This document shows, in pieces, positions 31,201 to 43,200 of a stretch of 64,000 nucleotides of DNA (its first letter is position 1; every line of letters starts with the position of its first letter). Below the pieces are notes generated by a model. It ran no database searches, was not told the origin of the DNA, and saw only the letters and a list, made by a program, of their open reading frames with translations. Source of the stretch: Limnomonas spitsbergensis (Eukaryota; Chlorophyta; Chlorophyceae; Chlamydomonadales); NCBI GenBank assembly GCA_037349105.1, contig JAYJMM010000101.1, forward strand, positions 248,001 through 312,000, given 5' to 3'. The translations under genes and the position numbers were made by a program.

Positions 31201-34200
31201 GTCAGCTACATTCCAGCTTTTGTTCAGCTATACTTTGACTCCTCTTTAAGTCTCATGCACTGCCATTCATTTGCACAGAGATCGGCCACAGCTCTTTGCA
31301 TGCGTGGATATGCAGCAGCATTTTTCAGCTACAATTCCGCCACAATTCACACACCATTCAGCCACACTCTCAGCCTCATTCTCTCCCCTCCCTCGACAGG
31401 CATCGGCCACTGCCCTGTATACGTGTGGATAGATTTCATGGCAATGGATCAGCATGCCATGCACACCTCGCCCGTGGATATGGCTCAGTTCAAGGAGATC
31501 ATGGGCAGGAGCTGTGACCAGGGTGGGTGCTGCAGTCATGCAACGCGGTGCAGACGATGGGGCGTCGAACCATGCAGCAATTTTCCCTGGATATATTCTA
31601 CCACTGGATGTTCTGTGTGGGGCGTGTCGGTCTCTTTCCCTCTGTCCCAGCAGCAGCAGTAGAGGCAGTAGCAGCACCAGCAGTAGCAGCACCAGCCTCA
31701 GCAGTAGCGGCGTTAGCACCAGCAGTATCAGCAGATTGTCCCTGTGCTTGGATTGCATGAGATAATATACACATACGGGGCATGCAGGTACTGCATGTAC
31801 TGCATGTGCTGAGTCTTGGGTGAGCTCGTTGCGGTGAGGCGGCAATCATCGGAGGATCAAATCATAAACTCATCCACGATGGATCGCATTGCATGGGTTG
31901 GTGATTTGAATGAGTGCATGGATGACATGGGATGTGCTCTTGACTGCATGAATGCATGAATGAACACATGGATTACACGGGATGTGCTATTGACTGGTGA
32001 TGGCCAACATAGATTGCATGGGAAGGTTTTGTAAGTCGCATGCATGAATGCATGGGCCACATGGGGGGGGATCTGTATATGCATGCATGCATGCATGGGC
32101 AGCATGGGCGGATCTAACGAGATGCATGCATGAACGCATGGGCCCTATGGGCGGATCTAACGAGATGCATGCATGCACGCATGGATGGCATGCGCTGAGT
32201 CCTTGGATCAACCACTCACAGGCGTGGCGGCCATCATGGATGCTGAGCTGCTGCTGCTCAAGAGGTCTTGGTGCCTGTACGAGATGTGGCACTGTGTCCT
32301 TGAGATCAGTTCCACCAAGCTCAAGGTCTGCCTACCGGGTAAGAGGGTCGTATCAAATGGATTTGGCCTGCCTTTGAATATCTTGCGCGTCTCCTGTTGT
32401 AAATTGGAGAAAATCCCCTCGAATGCCCCAAGGATGCAGCGCCATTTTTATTATATTTGTATATACCGGTATTTGTCATTTATTTGTGGGCCCCTACCGT
32501 TCAGGGCAAGGGGGTCAGGGTTTGGGCCTCCATGTTTCAGCTTTTACTCCACAGAGACGGCAAGCCCTAAGGACGGCGTAATGGGATATGGTATGATGGG
32601 TGCAGGAATATGCACATTGCATAATCTGCTCATATACTTAAAAAACGGTGGCATTTTTGTCGATGACTTTCTCTTAATTCCTTCTCTTCCATACTTCCTC
32701 CTTTCAATACATGATCAGAAATATTGAACCGTAGATTTGATTTGCCTCCCCTCTGGCATGAAAAGATGATTTGTTACAATGCTGCCCAGGACAAACTCTT
32801 AATGTCCAAATAAAATTGGCGTCGACGATCAATCATGAGTACATTCTTTGATCCCTCAAACAACGTTATGTATGAGTGAAGGCAAAGCGAATGTACGGTA
32901 CTGGTAATTTCTCGAGGTGCCCAATCCACAACCCTAGCTTGGCTGGGCACTTGCGTGCAATATGCCAATATACGGGTGTATCTTGGTAACACTGGATTTG
33001 TTTGCTCGTAGCCTGAGGATGCAGAAGCAGATGCCGATGCTGACACTGTCCTTCCTCTTGTTGTTGTTATCGTGTTCGTGAAGGGCTTTAGATCCCGTCG
33101 TATTTCAAATCCAGATCTACAATCCACCTGGCAGCTTGGCTACTGGTGTTGCTGCTGTTGTTACTGCTGCTGCTGCTGATGGTGGTGGCGGTGCTGCTGC
33201 TGTTGCTGCTGATCTTACTGCTGCAGCTCCTGCCACTCATATTGAAGCTGTCTCTACTCCTGCTTTCACGCCACTGTTAATGCTAACTAGTACAGGGCCC
33301 AAGGGGCTTCGCCTCCTTGAAGAAGATGCCCCAATCAGGCCCCCAGTATTCCAGCTCTGGAAAGGCCATGGCTTAAGATGCTGATGTTGTTGTTGGAGTT
33401 GCTGTGGCTGCAGCTGCTGCTGCAGTTGTTGCAGCTGCTGTTGTTGTTGCTGTTGCTGCTGCTACTGCTGTTGCTGTTGTTGCTGTTTTGATGCTGTTGC
33501 TTCTATCACTGCTGTTGCTGCTGTACTTCTGCTGCTGCCACTGCTGCAAATGCTGTTTGTACAGTGCTGTGTCAAATAGACCTGTGCTGTGCTGCTTCTG
33601 GTTTGTGTGTTTGTGCTGTTGCTGATGAATTGGGAGCAATCGCCAAGAAGGCGATTTGGATTGTTTTGTCGGAATCAGCTTATTGTATCGATACAATACC
33701 CAAAGTTCAAACGGGGATAAGTGATGTCCAGTACCTGCATCAGTCAAAGAGACTGCTGTTGTTGCTGTTGCTGTTGTTGCTGGTGCTGATGCTGCTGTTG
33801 CTGATGCTGCTGTTGCTGCTGCTGTTGCTGATGCTGATGCTGATGCTGATGCTGTTGCTGTTGTTGCAGTCAGTGCAACTGTCAGGGATAACACACGGTG
33901 TGATGCTGAGATCAGCCACCAGGACATGGTCAGCACCTCTGATAGTCAAAGAGGCTGAAGCTGAAGCTGATGCTGTTGTTGCTGTTGTTGCTGTTGTTGC
34001 AGTGGGTGCAACTTCCAAAGACATCGCACGGTGTGATGCTGAGATCAGCCGCTTGGAAATGGTCAGCACCTCTGATAGTCAAAGATGATGAAGCTGATTC
34101 TGTTGATGTTGTTGCTGTTGTTGCAGTGGGTGCAACTGCTAAGGACATCACAAGGTGTGAGATAGAGTTCAGCCGCCTGGACATGGTCAGCGCCTCGGAT

Positions 34201-37200
34201 TCGTCAAAGCCTGAGGACAAGAGGACCATGGTGGCAGAGGTAAGGATGCTTTGAGTATCACAAGCGCAACACAAGGCAATTTTGTTGTTTTGCAAGAGGG
34301 AATGCCAGGCACCAGTGAGAATCAACCGAGCCTGAGGACAAGAGGACAATGGTAGCGGAGGTAAGGGTGCTTTGAGTATCACAAGCGCAAAACAAGGCAA
34401 TTACGTCGCACTTTGTCTGATGGGCCATGCACGAAACCACCCTACTCCGACCATATCGCAACACGCTCGATATAAATTTAGAACAGCCGTCATCTAGGAT
34501 GTTTTGTGTCATCTTCTGTCCACTGCACAGATCAAGGCGTCACCTTGTCTGAGGGTCTTGTGCAGAAATAAACACCACCGGCTTCAATCATGCCCCCCTC
34601 CACTCTCTGTGCAGTTCAAGGTTCCACACTTTCACATTTTCACATGGTGTAGAAGGGCCATGCACACAAAATAAAACATCGCCGGTGTCAATCGTGTCAT
34701 CTCGCGTCCTCCGTGCAGATTTAAGCGTCACCTGGCCTGAGGGGCGTGCACACAAGAATAGAGCACAGCCAACGCCAAACATGTAATCCTTTGTTCCCTT
34801 TGCAGATTAAAGTGTCACCTGGGCTGAGGGCCATGCACGAGAGTCTTAGGGACGCTCTCATCATGTCAACCCGCTCCGGCATGAGGTGGAGCTACCGGCT
34901 CCAGGACCAGGCTCAGTACTGCATGTTCCTGTTTGAGGTGAGCAGTACTGTGCAGTACAATGATGTACTGCCATGTCCATCGGCGCCGGTGGGAGATGAA
35001 GCATTTGGCGCCAGGACGAGGCACCGTTTTGCATGCTCCTGTTTCAGGTGAGCAGTACAGTGCAGTAAAGCGAAGTACAGTACAGTACAGTACAGTGCAA
35101 CAGGGTTGCCAGCTCCATGATCAGAAGTGCATGCGCCTGCTTAAGGTGAGCAGTGCAGTGCAGTGCAGTGCAGTACAGTACAGTACAGTACGACACAGTA
35201 CAGTACAGTACAGTACAGTACAGTACAACAGGGTTGTCAGGTCCAGGATCTGACTCGGAACTGCCTGTCCTTTGGACCGGGAAGTGAGCTTTGGACCAGG
35301 AAGTAGGAACAGGAGCAGGACAGGGGGTGAGAGCAGTGAAAGGGGCAGGAGCGTGGACAAAAGAAGGAGGAGGGACAGGGGAAGGATAAGGGGGGCAGTC
35401 TGTTTTTTTTAACTGATCTCCATTCGGAACTGCCACGAGCCTGTTTTTTATATCCCAACTGCTGCCACTGTTTTTACAGGGTGGTGAGCTAGGCCTGCTG
35501 CAAAACGTTCTGCACACCATCCCAGGCGTAGAGGATGGCGGACATGCCCTAGCTGGAATCATGTGAGGGAGGGAGGGGGGGAGAGGGGGGAGGAGGGAGG
35601 GAGCGAAGGGGGGGGGGGGGGGGGGGGGGAGGGAGGGAGGAAGGGAGGATGTGAGGGATGGAGGAAGCGAGTGATGTGAGTGCGTGCTATGCGAGATATA
35701 GTGATGTGGGTGAGGGAGTGACTTGAATCAACTGAGTGAAGGGGTTGTGAGAACGATGGAGTGATTGATTGACGCCGGGACAACATGCTGATACATGCAT
35801 CAATGTGCCCTTGGCAACAATATGCAGTGTTATTAATGGGTATGGTTGAAGATTGTTCAAGCAACTAAGACCTGCACTACACCCTGATACCTGCACCCTG
35901 GATCCTTGACATTGACAAACCCGTAACCCCAAGCCCACCATTAGCCCACCATTCGCCCACCTCTGTGTTCCAGGGATATGATTGAAGGGCTCAGGGGATT
36001 ATGCAACCTCCACCCCTGACCCTTAACACCAGACCTAGAACCTGCTCCGCAGTCATCTAGCAGTATGCCCCTTTGTTCGAGTGACAGGGGCATATAGGAC
36101 TGAAGGGCACCTGAACCCAGAACTCTGAACCCTGAACCCAGAACTCTGAACCCTGAACCCTGAACATACGTCTGCTACAAAGGGATATGATTGTAGAGCG
36201 CAAGGGAGCCTGAATTGCGTTCCCTTAACCATAAAGTGTGAACCCGTCCCTGAGCCCTGAACCTGTATCATGTTCCCTTAACCCTTAAGTGTGGACCCTG
36301 AGCCCTGAACCTTGAACCTTGAACGTACGTTTTTTCTGAAGGGATCTGATTGAGGAGCGCATGACCACCTTGGAGAAGCAGAACGACACAATTTCGTCCG
36401 AAATATTCCGCGAGGTCGTCCTCCAGGAGGGTGAGAGCAGGCAGTGTGTACATGAGGTCAAGGGCTATGCACGGTAAGGGCTGTGCATTTGAAGGGACGG
36501 ATAGATCAGTGTAGCACGTAAGAAGAGCTGCAACTTTGAAGGGTTGTAGAATTTTACACTGCAGGGACTGTACACAATGCTATGCAGGTTAATGTATGCA
36601 AGAGGTTTTCATGGATGCCCCCCTCCCTGCCCTCCCCCCCTCCCCTTATCTACCTCCTTCCTCCCTTCTTTCCCTTCCCTGCTTCTCCCCTTCCTGCCAC
36701 TTCCTGATTTCAGTCTTTCAGGTTAAAAAATCACGAATCATCTACAAAAAATAGATGAGTCGGGCTTCTTTAAAGATGATGTTGATGACTGGATGTTAAC
36801 GGTGATTTTCCAGGCTCTTAAATTCACGTTGTTGAGGACTGACTCCCGATGGCCCCCTGCCCTCCAAGGTATTCAAAACGGCGATGTAGACAAATTGTGC
36901 CTGGAGCTTGGAAAAGGGAAACCCTTAAGCAGGAAGGCGTTCCGGAGCTGGTGGTTGGCTGTCGAGGTAGGGTTTAGAGTTCTGGAGCTGGTAGTTGGCA
37001 GTCAAGGTAGGTTTTAGACTTCTGGAGCTGGCAGTTGGCTGTCAAGGTCAGGTTTAGGGTTCAGGAGCTGGTGGTTGGCTGGCAAGGTAGGGTTTAGGGT
37101 TCAGGAGCTGGTGGTTGACAGTCAAGGTAGGGTTTAGGGTTAAGGAGCTGGTGGTTGACAGTCAAGGTAGGGTTTAGGGTTAAGGAGCTGGTGGTTGACA

Positions 37201-40200
37201 GTCAAGGTAGGGTTTAGGGTTAAGGAGCTCGTGGTTGGCAGTCAATGTAGGGCTAAGGGTTGAGGAGCTGGTGGTTGGCAGTCAAGGTCGGGCTTAGGGT
37301 TTAGGAGCTGGTGGTTGGCAGTCAAGGTCGAGCTTAGGGTTTAGGAGCTGGTGGTTGGCTGTCAAGGTCGGGCTTAGGGCTCCAGGGCTGGATCCGCAAA
37401 CCACATGGCCAGGAACAACGGATGGATACAAGGAAAGCAACGCCCAGGAGAGGGTGAGAGGTTTGACAGGGAGGGGAACACATATACCGCAGATGTGCAT
37501 GGGTTGTTGCCACCGAGGATACGCAACCACCCAAAGCCTTTTCGAAAGGGCCGGACAGAGCAAATCGGGGGGGGGGCGGAAAGGAGTGCAGAAGCCCTAA
37601 ACCCTGAACCCATAACCCTGGACCCGAAACTAGAGCAAACCTGGGGGAAAGCAGCACAGAAATCTAGATAAAACCACACAAACTGCAACCAGGACGAACT
37701 GGAGGCACCCAGGAGAAAACAAACATGGGCCGATGGGTCATTGTGCTTAGGTTGTGGGGTGTACGGTTCGTGTGCATGAGTGGAGTGTGTTCAAAAAGTG
37801 TCAACAATCCAAGACGCATCTCCCAAACATCCTTCAGAGGATCTGCCCTGATGAATAAGCGACATGAAAGCTAGGTTAAACGAAGATAGTGAGCCTTAGC
37901 CTCTAAGACAGCCTACCAATCATTGCCATGGGGCAACGCCAGTGTCACAGGGGCCATCAGACCTAGACGCATCTACCTCAAAGCCTTTCATAGGACCAAC
38001 CCTGCACCGATACCCTGAACTCTAAACCCATAACCCTGTACCAGTCCCCTTCACACTTCACACTTCACAATATGTATAAGCTAGGTTCGACTAAATGTAT
38101 GGACTAGGACCCACAAAACAGCCTGCCATTCATTGCTGTGGGACAACCCTAGGGTCACAGGGGGCAGAGAGCGAGACACATTGCTCAACACCTTAACCTC
38201 GACACATACCCCTTAACCCTCAAACCCTCATGCGCACACCTCAAACCTATAATCCTCAAACCCTCAAATCCTAAACCCTCAAACCGTAACCCCTAAACCC
38301 TTAGCTCTCAAATCCTTAACCCTCACACCTATAATCCTCAAACCCTTAGCTCTCAAACTCTGAACCCTCGAATCCTTAACCCTCCAACTCTAAACAATCA
38401 AACCCTTAACCCTCAAACACTTAACCCAAAACCCCAGGACCTTCATGCGCACACCTGTAACCTATAACGCACCTCTCAACTATTCAGCCTTTATGCGAGC
38501 CCCTTAACTCCGCAAACCATCAGCACCTCCTGCCTGTCATGGCACTTGTGTTTGCATGAGGGTGTTATGGACCAGCAGACCAATATGCACTCATAAACCC
38601 TTGAACCTGGAATTCCGCCCCTTCAGCCTTCAACCTGCAACACAGTCTGGTTTGCATGGCATGCATACTGCCTGTGGCAGAAATAAACATGCCCCCACCC
38701 ATCCCTCCTTGACCCCGGTCATTGGGGCCAGCAGGAGTGAGGACCAATAGGCCAAGGTGGTCTGCGCACAGTCATGATCATTGATGCACTGGAAACCAGC
38801 CTGGAGAGCATCTGCTTAATTGCCTTCAAATGAAATGTGCCTGTGCCCCCCTCATCGTCCCTCCTTGAACAGGGTCCCAGAGGCCAGCATGCAATGGAGG
38901 GCCAAGAGGCCGAGGAGGTCTGCGCACAGTCTTGACCACTGATGCGCTGAAAGCCAATCTGGAGAGCATCTGCTCGGTAGCCTTTGAATGAAATGTGCCT
39001 ATGCCCCCGCCTGCCGTCCCTCCTTAAACAGGGGCCCCGGGGCCAGCATGCCAGAGAGGGAGAGGAGGCCAAGGAGGCTCAACAGGTCAAGGAGGTGTGC
39101 GCTGCCACGACCATCGACACAGTCAATGCTAAGCTGGAGTGAATCTGCCCTGTCAATCGCCTTTAAATTAGCTGTGTGTGCCCCCGCCTGCCATCCCTTC
39201 TTTAACAGGGGCCCCGGGGCCAGCATGCCAGAGAGGGAGAGGAGGCCAAGGAGGCTCAACAGGTCAAGGAGGTGTGCGCTGTCATGACCACCGACGCGCT
39301 CAAGGCCAACCTGGATTCCATGCGGGCCCTGCTTGAGGCGTCAGACCAGTGGGGGCTGGCGGACCTGCTGGCCGAGTGAGTATCGCTGTTTATATTTTGG
39401 GTGCTTCAGCCACAAGTCAGCTACAAGTCAGCTACAAGTCAGCTACTAGTCGGCTACAAGTCAGCTACCAGTCGGCTACACGTCAGCTACAAGTCAGCTA
39501 CACGTAAGCTACAAGTCAGCTACACGTAAGCTACAAGGCAGCTACAAGTCAGCTACAAGTCAGCTACAAGTCAGCTACTAGTCGGCTACTAGTAAGCTAC
39601 AAGTCAGTGACAAATCAGCTACACGTCAGCTACAAGTCAGCTACACGTCAGCTACAAGTAACTTTCATCACGGCCCATGGCCATGGTGGCCTGGTGCAGC
39701 AGGCCCTCCTGTTTCAGCAATGGTCAAGGGTTGTTCCATGAACTCATGTCCTTCTTTCCCCTTGAATGAAGGGAATGGATGGACATTTATATTTCAACAA
39801 TGCAAAGGACGTACAGCACTCTGGTGAGGGGGCAGTGGCCTCGTGGGGCGCGCCGGCCCTCTCCTTCATCAAGCCAAAGCCAGTGGCGCCTCGGGGTTCT
39901 AAATTAACCAAAACTCTGGATCTCCGACCAAAATCTGTCGTCGACGATCGATCAGCAGTATTTTAACGCGTCTCTCACCTCTCAACAGCGTTGATTGTGG
40001 GGGTAAGCAACAAACACATCTACAGTGGGGCCGCTTCTATATACTGGGGCCCATTTATTCGATCTCATATGCGGCCATGCCTCACAACCTGCATGGCATG
40101 TCCACAGCAGACCTGTCCACAAACGCTGTCTTGCGGTCGTTGTGTAGGGATGCTGCATGCTGGCACCGCCCGGCTCAGGCGGTGACCGATCTTATTTATC

Positions 40201-43200
40201 AAAGACCCCCCAAAAGGTTATTTCTCCTTTCTCTCTATTTATTTGTATTTTTTTTGTTGATTCCTCCTCATAATTTTTTCATGTTGGGGAGACACCCCAC
40301 CACATTGCCCCTCGCCCCCCCACCTCCTTCACAGACTGGGGCTCTCAAACGTGATCGCATATGCCGCACCACCTTTATGCCCACCCTCCTATCCATTAAG
40401 ACGCTACCATAGCATCATTGCTCAGGACCGATGCGCACAGCAAAGGCGGCCCGCCCTGTACAATCAGCGTAGCTTATGGCAAAACAAAAGCACGGTAGAG
40501 GTGGCCCGCCCGATACAATCAGCGTGGGGTGTCCGTCTCGCTCAGCGGCTTTGTTGACAGTGCTCATGTGGTTTCTTCAAAGACTGGGGCTTTTAAATCT
40601 GATCGCCAATGCCGCTCCACCTTCATGCCCACCTCCTTGTAGTCGCTGTCAGGGGCGCTCGTGTCCCTATCTTTTAACGATGCCCTTTTGTTAGAGAACT
40701 TCGGCTGCCTGTGTCAATCGTGGGGCGTCCTTTTCGCTCTGCTTGTCTGATAGGGTACGCCTCACTCTGTGTTTGCCTGTAGTCGCTGTCAGAAGCGGTC
40801 GGCGCCCTATTTTTGAACGATGCCCTTTTTTAGAGGACTGGAGCTGCCTGTGCTTGTCCTGGGGCTTCCTTTCTCTCTGCCTTATGTAACAGCCTACGCT
40901 TCACTCTCTACCTGTAGTAGCTGTCAGAAGCGGCCGTGGCCCCATTTTTGAACGATGCGCCCTCTTCGGCAGAGGACTGAAGTTGCTTGTGCTTGTCCTG
41001 GGGCTTCCTTTCTGCTCTGCCTTGTGAAATAGCTTGCGCCTCACTCCCTACCTGTATGTAGCTGTCATCGCTGATGGCCCTATTTGTGAACGATGCCCTA
41101 TTTGTTAAATGACTGAACCTGCCTGTGTTAGTCGTAGAGCTCTTTCGTTAGGCAAAAGTCGTAGAGCTTTTTGTCCTGGGGCTTCCTTTCTGCTCTGCCG
41201 TGTCTGACAGCCTACCAGGCTCCCATCCCTGCCTGGTATGCAATCCCTGTCAGAAATGCGCCCGTGGCCCTAAAATATTTAAAATACTTAAAATATAACT
41301 TTTGTTAGCTGCGTATGTTAGTCGTTGGACTTCCTATCTGCTCTGCCCTACCTGACAGCCTCTGCCCGCCTGACAGCCTCCCTCCTGCCTGTCTGTAGTC
41401 GCATTTCTGCTCTGCCCTGCCTGGCAGCGTACGCCTCACCCCCTGCCCAGTCTGACAGCCTACGCCTCACCCTCTGCCCTGCCTGACGGCCTACGCCTCC
41501 CCCCCTCTTCCCGTATGCAGTCGCTGTCAGAAGCGGTCGTGGCAGCTGGCTCCAGGCAAGGCACTCGCACGGCCTGCCATGATCGGGGAGTGGCAGGCCA
41601 TCGCGGACCGAGTCACTTTCATGCTGCACGGGCGGGACTACCGCGGCGCGCTCTCGCTGCTGTGGGTCTAGGGTTTGACGATTACAATTTAGGTGTTAGG
41701 GTTTGAGGGTTGCTGTTTAGGGTGCAGGGTTTAAGGATTACAATTTAGGGTGCAGGATTTGAGGTTGACAATTTAGAGTTCAGGGTTTGGGGGTTACAAT
41801 TTACTGTATAGGGTTTGAGGGTTCGATTTTAGGGTGTAGGAATTGTGGGCTACTTTTTAGGGTGCAGGGTTTGCGGGTTAAACTTTAGAGCTTAGAGTTT
41901 GAGGGTTACATTTTTGGCTGTAGGTTTTAGGGTTACAATTTAGGGTTTAGGGTGCGAATGTTACTTTTAAGGTTTAGGGTGTCCAGGGTTCAGGGCTCAC
42001 TTGTTTCCAGTCAGCATTCCAGCAAGTGCTGTCAGTGCTGCATGTGCTGGGGATGCGATCCAGGGGGGAAATGGTTAAGAACCTGCTTTCTTGAAGGAAG
42101 TATGGTAAGCAGGGTTGGGTAATTAACGGTTGTAACGGTCGGCTTCATTTTGTGGTGTCACGAGAATGTTACGGTCCCTCGGTCAGAACATAGCTGTACT
42201 ATAGACCGTCTTACGTGACACCCGTTTCGTCCCCTTAACTGTGTCGCAAGTCAAATACTAGCTGGATGCTAGAGATCCTGAGGGGGGGCGGGCCCTGATA
42301 ATGATGGGAGGGGGGGTAGTGTTTGCCCTTCCTGCTGGGTTCTCTCACACCTGCTCTCTATCCACGCCTACCATTCTTGCTTGGCCCGCCCGCCCTTGGC
42401 CCTTGTCCCTTGGCCCGCCTGCCCTTGGCCCTTGGCCCTTGGCCCGCCTGCCCTTGGCCCGCCTGCCCTTAGCCCGCCTGCCCTTGGCCCTTGGCATGCC
42501 TGCCCTTGGCCCTTGGCTCGCCTGCCCTTGGCCCTTGGCCTGCCTGCCCTTGGCCCGCCTGCCCTTGGCCCTTGGCCCGCCCGCCCTTGGCCCTTGGCCC
42601 GCCCGCCCTTGGCCCGCCCGCCCTTGGCCCTTGGCCCTTGGCCCGCCTACCCTTGGCCCGCCTGCCCTTGGCCCTTCTGCCCTTCTGCCCTTGGCCCGTC
42701 TGCCCTGGGCCCGCCTGCCCTTGGCCCGTCTGCCCTGGGCCCGCCCGCCCTTGGCCTGCCCGCCCGCCCGCCCACCCGCTCTCTATCCACGCCCATATAT
42801 TTTGCCTTCTTCTCTCACGCTCTCCATGTTGACGTAGCAGCCAGTGAATGGTGCTGGCTGATGTGACCATACGCGCAGGGTGGGAGTATCTTGGGTTATT
42901 TAATATATTCCCTCAGGGTGGCATTAATTGGGGTATTTCCCTCAGGGTGGCATTTATTGGGGTATTTCCCTCAGGGTGGCATAAATTGGGGTATTTCCCT
43001 CAGGGTGGCATAAATTGGGGTATTCCCCTCAGGGTGGCATAAATTGGGGTATTTCCCTCAGGGTGGCATTAATTGGGGTATTTCCCTCAGGGTGGCATTA
43101 ATTGGGGTATTTCCCTCAGGGTGGCATTAATTGGGGTATTTCCCTCAGGGTGGCATAAATTGGGGTATTTCCCTCAGGGTGGCTTTAATTGGGGTATTTC

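Noticed and set aside
42301..42866. Pro/Ala/Leu-rich ORFs of 113-178 residues
   Set aside because: They are all produced by the gcccttggccc minisatellite in gene C intron 11.
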